A stretch of DNA of 18,158 nucleotides from DAOVQB01 sp023128935 (GTDB lineage Bacteria; Eisenbacteria; RBG-16-71-46; CAIMUX01; WJJG01): positions 1 to 18,158 of the forward strand of contig DAOVQB010000083.1 of assembly GCA_030628905.1 (NCBI GenBank). Direction: 5' to 3'. The first letter of the stretch is position 1. Each line of letters begins with the position of its first letter. The notes below the pieces were generated by a model that saw nothing but the letters and a program-made list of their open reading frames with translations, was not told the origin of the DNA and made no database searches. Below, one piece after another: positions 15,440 through 18,158 of the stretch. The translations under genes and the position numbers were made by a program.

Positions 15440-15584
15440 CCGAATGAATATCACGCGATTGAATTACACAGAGGGCTTGTCATGCCCGTTCGCTGACGCA
15501 TGTACACCTGGCCAGCGAGCCCTTGCGTTGTTCTGGCGGGGGGAATGTCGCCCTTCGCCGGCCCTGTAACTCCTTCCCAATGCT

Positions 15585-15638
15585 GGAGTTGTGCCACCTC
15601 TCGTAGTTGTGCCACCTCGCGTAGTTGCGCCACCTCTC
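15585..15638. repeat. 18-bp tandem repeat, three copies
   Basis: GGAGTTGTGCCACCTCTC, GTAGTTGTGCCACCTCGC and GTAGTTGCGCCACCTCTC follow each other without gaps (15585-15602, 15603-15620, 15621-15638). On the - strand the unit would encode EVAQLR, but no supporting start or context is seen there. Confidence 0.9.
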
Positions 15639-15784
15639 CAGGAACGGATGCCGACCCTGGCAAGAAGTGATCGTCGTGCGGTTTGTTGCAGTTACAGGTA
15701 GACAACACATCCATGTTTGGGATATGGTTTCCTTGGATCCGGGTAAGTCGCCGCTGAGAAATCAGGCCCTGAAGGGAGGCGGCC

Positions 15785-15954
15785 ATGCGTATCTAATCCT
15801 GATATCTTGGATCGCCCTATCCCTCGCCAAGCCCGCCGCGGAGACCTACCTGATCAATCCGGAAGGAACCGGGGACTTCCCCACGATCCAGGCCGCAATC
15901 GACGCAGTCGTGGATGGAAAGGTCCTGGACCCACATAGGAGGTGCTGGCAATGA
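15785..15954 (+). pseudogene. decayed beta-helix (PTIQAA) secreted-protein gene, frameshifted and truncated
   Basis: AGGGAGG (15773-15779) precedes ATG 15785, which reads MRI and stops at TAA 15794-15796. In the neighbouring frame the sequence continues as a normal signal peptide (LILISWIALSLAKPAA) and then ETYLINPEGTGDFPTIQAA, the usual opening of right-handed beta-helix proteins; the 1128-4079 protein has the related DGSGDYPTIQAAM. One missing base near 15790 would explain the shift. After AIDAVVDG the homology ends and the frame meets TGA 15952-15954, overlapping the next gene's ATG. The remaining several hundred codons expected for such a protein are absent, so a deletion has joined its start to the leader of the next gene. 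Confidence 0.7.
15937..15943 (+). promoter_or_regulatory. ribosome binding site of the large repeat protein
   Basis: AGGAGGT, a perfect Shine-Dalgarno, lies 7 bases before ATG 15951 and fixes the start of a gene that has no stop in the window. Confidence 0.85.
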
Positions 15955-18158
15955 GACCCATAGGTTGTACAATCGTGGCCCTGGGTGCAGCGGGACTAGC
16001 TTTTTGCATAGCCAGCAGCACCTGCGCCAGGGCGGCGGAAGGACGCGATCTCGCGCAGTCCGTAGCGCACCACTTGGTGGAATCCCGCGATGCCTCCACA
16101 GATCCACTTTCTAGGAATCTGCTCTTTGATGGAACGAGCGGGAAGGTGACCAGCAGTTCTCCGGATCCTTCGAGAATGAACAGCTGGTTTGGTGCCGACA
16201 CGGCGGACTGTGCCCTCACTTCTCCAGGAGTTGGATGGGCCAGGGAACATGCTGCGAGTCAGTGCAGGGATGAGTACTGGTGGCAGGGCTTCTGTCAATG
16301 CGGTACTAATAGCACTGTTAGTTGCGCAACTTTGTATGACGGACTTCTAATAGTGGGAGGAAGCTTCAACGAAGCGGGGGGGAGCATTGTTAATTATATT
16401 GCTGCCTGGGATGGGAAATCCTGGGTGTTATTGTGTGGTGGCGTCAGCGCCCGTGTGAATGCAGTTGTGGTCCATGGTGACAGGTTGATCGTGGGGGGGG
16501 TGTTTACAGAGGCAAGCGGTTTACCTGTCAACAGCATAGCGGCCTGGGATGGGGTTTCTTGGAGCCCGTTGGGAGAAGGTGTGGATGGTGAGGTGTTCGC
16601 GCTGGCGATCTATAACGGCGACTTGATCGCGGGAGGGCAGTTTGCAGAGGCCGGGGGACAGCCAGCAATGAACATCGCCCGCTGGGACGGAACTGGTTGG
16701 AGTTCTCTCAGTGAAGGGACAAACGATCGCGTGTCAGGACTCTTTGTCTACGAGGATCGCTTGATCGTTGCTGGCTGGTTTACCGAAGCAGGGGAGCTTA
16801 GAGTCAACTACATTGCGACCTGGGATGGCCTGTCCTGGGACAGGTTGGGTTCTGGGGCAAACAGCAGGGTGCACGCGCTGGCCTGTTATCGTGGCGAACT
16901 TGTTGCAGCGGGTGGCTTCACCGAGATGGGGGGTGTCCCAGCCAATCGAATTGCACGGTGGAACGGGACGGCTTGGGATTCATTGGGGTCTGGACTGGAG
17001 AGTCAGTTTTCACCCGTCTGGGTGAAGACGCTGGAAGTGTATGGAGACACTCTAGTTGTTGGAGGGAACTTCAGAATAGCCGGTGGGATCCCAGCGGACT
17101 ACATTGCTCGTTGGGATGGCAGCACGTGGAGCACCCTGGGCGAGGGTGTGGATCACGTTGTCCTGGCCCTGACTCAATACAACGACTGCCTCATCGTTGG
17201 CGGTAATTTCGAGGCCACAGGAGACGGCCATGTATACCGCTACATCGCCCGGTGGGACGGGTCGGGATGGAGTGGTTTCGGCGCCGGCATGGACGGATGG
17301 ACCATGGCATTCACAGAGTATGAGGGTTCTCTGATTGCAGGGGGAGGGTTCCTCTACGCTGGAGGCACGCACTGCACCAAGGTCGCCCGCTGGGATGGTG
17401 CGCGCTGGTGGCCGATGGGGAGTGGATTCGATGAAGAGAACGTGCGCGTTCGAAGTCTGGCGGTGTTCAACGGCGAGCTGATCGCAGGGGGTTCGTTCTA
17501 TCGGACCGGCACGGGGGCGCATGCGTGGTGTATTGCCCGCTGGAACGGAGAAGACTGGGAGGAGCTTGGCGGCGGGATGGATCGCACGGTGATGGCCATG
17601 TGCGTTTACGATGGCGATCTGATCGCGGGGGGCGTGTTCACGCACGCAGGCGGCGTGTCAGCCAACTACATCGCCCGCTGGGATGGAGAAGCATGGCATC
17701 CCCTCGGATCGGGGGCGGATTACCATGTCTATGCCCTGACCGTATATGATGGCGATCTGATCGCAGGGGGGCAATTCACCAACATCGGAGGGGTCACGAC
17801 GAACCACGTTGCGCTCTGGGATGGGATTCAGTGGATCCCCATGCACTGGGGGGTCAACGAGACTGTCATGACACTGACGACCTTCGATGGTGACGTGATC
17901 GCTGGGGGCGACTTCACGGAGGCCAGTGGCGTTGCGGTCAAGTGCGTGGCGCGGTGGAACAAAACGAGCGGGAGATGGAGCGCTTTGGGGGACGGGATGG
18001 ACGGGGGTCCCTCTCCGCATGTATACGCGCTCAGGCCCTGTGGGATGTACCTGGTGGCCGGGGGCTGGTTTACCGAGGCAGGTGGATCACCGGCCGACTA
18101 CGTGGCGTATTGGGATGGCAGCGATTGGCATGCGATGGGGCTTGGTGTGGACTATCAG
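15951..18158 (+). CDS. large exported repeat protein with Rax2/beta-propeller-like repeats (3' end outside the window)
   Basis: From ATG 15951 the frame is open for 736 codons to the last base, with no stop. It starts with a signal peptide (MRPIGCTIVALGAAGLAFCI ... CARA). A linker of about 95 residues carries several Cys. From about residue 129 there are 13 repeats of about 46 residues with consensus YDGDLIAGGxFTxAGG, then NYIARWDG, W, LGxGxD, V and AL. This resembles the Rax2-type/WDG repeats found in beta-propeller-like extracellular proteins. The repeats are diverged in protein but the last three keep an exact 138-bp period. In the related secreted protein at 1128-4079 a FlgD-like tail follows the repeats; a similar tail could lie beyond the window. 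It is likely a surface or secreted binding protein. Its ATG overlaps the stop of the decayed gene upstream (ATGA). Confidence 0.9.
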   Translation, partial: MRPIGCTIVALGAAGLAFCIASSTCARAAEGRDLAQSVAHHLVESRDASTDPLSRNLLFDGTSGKVTSSSPDPSRMNSWFGADTADCALTSPGVGWAREHAASQCRDEYWWQGFCQCGTNSTVSCATLYDGLLIVGGSFNEAGGSIVNYIAAWDGKSWVLLCGGVSARVNAVVVHGDRLIVGGVFTEASGLPVNSIAAWDGVSWSPLGEGVDGEVFALAIYNGDLIAGGQFAEAGGQPAMNIARWDGTGWSSLSEGTNDRVSGLFVYEDRLIVAGWFTEAGELRVNYIATWDGLSWDRLGSGANSRVHALACYRGELVAAGGFTEMGGVPANRIARWNGTAWDSLGSGLESQFSPVWVKTLEVYGDTLVVGGNFRIAGGIPADYIARWDGSTWSTLGEGVDHVVLALTQYNDCLIVGGNFEATGDGHVYRYIARWDGSGWSGFGAGMDGWTMAFTEYEGSLIAGGGFLYAGGTHCTKVARWDGARWWPMGSGFDEENVRVRSLAVFNGELIAGGSFYRTGTGAHAWCIARWNGEDWEELGGGMDRTVMAMCVYDGDLIAGGVFTHAGGVSANYIARWDGEAWHPLGSGADYHVYALTVYDGDLIAGGQFTNIGGVTTNHVALWDGIQWIPMHWGVNETVMTLTTFDGDVIAGGDFTEASGVAVKCVARWNKTSGRWSALGDGMDGGPSPHVYALRPCGMYLVAGGWFTEAGGSPADYVAYWDGSDWHAMGLGVDYQ
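16335..18158 (+). repeat. thirteen tandem repeats of about 138 bp inside the large secreted gene
   Basis: Each unit carries a GATCTGATCGCAGGGGG-like stretch and an ATCGCCCGCTGGGATGG-like stretch. The TAT/TTC codons opening the last complete units fall at 17607, 17745 and 17883, exactly 138 bases apart; earlier units vary (135-150). Divergence is highest in units 1-5. Confidence 0.88.

Larger units (their letters stand above)
15320..15784. other. intergenic stretch with short tandem repeats
   Basis: No convincing gene is seen in these 465 bases; open frames on either strand are short, lack ribosome binding sites and partly consist of repeat units. It contains a 12-bp and an 18-bp tandem repeat (listed separately). 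The last 12 bases hold the Shine-Dalgarno AGGGAGG (15773-15779) of the decayed beta-helix gene. Confidence 0.6.

Noticed and set aside
15585..15638. Sigma-54-like site on the - strand (TGGCACAACTCCAGC)
   Set aside because: The GG and GC are spaced correctly, but the -12 part is CAGC rather than TTGC and the site arises from the 18-bp repeat unit; it would also read away from any supported gene.
15585..15638. CRISPR-like array
   Set aside because: The 18-bp units follow each other with no spacers and no cas genes are present.

Overview
The window is 18,158 bases of moderately GC-rich bacterial DNA in which every convincing gene lies on the + strand. It looks like an uncultured, diderm-type bacterium with many large secreted proteins. 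The best hint is a long secreted protein that ends in a FlgD-like Ig/sorting tail (RLSILDASGRLVRTLL...GVYFYQ). Such tails, together with PTIQAA beta-helix proteins and cysteine-rich CCIG repeats, are common in FCB-group and Candidatus Eisenbacteria-like genomes. The phylum assignment is inference; there is no rRNA or tRNA to test it.

Layout. (a) 1-5172, secreted-protein region: the tail of an unidentified gene, a cysteine-rich exported protein (149-1057), a 983-residue exported C10-peptidase/beta-helix/FlgD-tail protein (1128-4079), a 670-base gene-poor stretch with strong hairpins, and a small exported carboxypeptidase-regulatory-like protein (4753-5172). (b) 5174-8118, nested insertion sequences: an IS4-family transposase gene (DDE and YREK motifs) is cut near its 3' end by a complete 1,542-bp IS66-family element (6496-8037). 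The IS66 element has 22-bp inverted ends starting GTAA and a perfect 8-bp target duplication, GCGCGACG. Removing it restores the IS4-type reading frame to a stop at 8116-8118. (c) 8402-15319, regulatory cassette: a soluble histidine kinase, a large Ser/Thr-kinase-like protein fused to a degenerate NTPase domain and a helical repeat region, a GAF-AAA-Fis sigma-54 activator with an intact GAFTGA loop, and a small exported acidic beta-sandwich protein, closed by a good Rho-independent terminator. (d) 15320-18158: an intergenic stretch with short tandem repeats, a decayed beta-helix gene start (15785-15954), and a very large exported repeat protein starting at 15951 that stays open to the end of the window (736 codons, 13 repeats of about 46 residues).

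How the genes may work together. The kinase (9717-12956) and sigma-54 activator (12987-14693) are 30 bases apart and probably co-transcribed. The small secreted protein follows after 48 bases with a perfect Shine-Dalgarno and then the terminator, so a sensing/activation module with a small secreted product or target is a reasonable model. The kinase lacks the glycine-rich loop and its NTPase domain lacks the Walker A lysine, so it may act as a scaffold or pseudo-enzyme. No CRISPR array, tRNA, rRNA or phage module was seen.

The most notable points are the regulatory cassette with its divergent kinase, the large open repeat protein, the exactly dated nested IS insertion, the protease/beta-helix fusion, and a cluster of short tandem duplications, two of which span stop codons.
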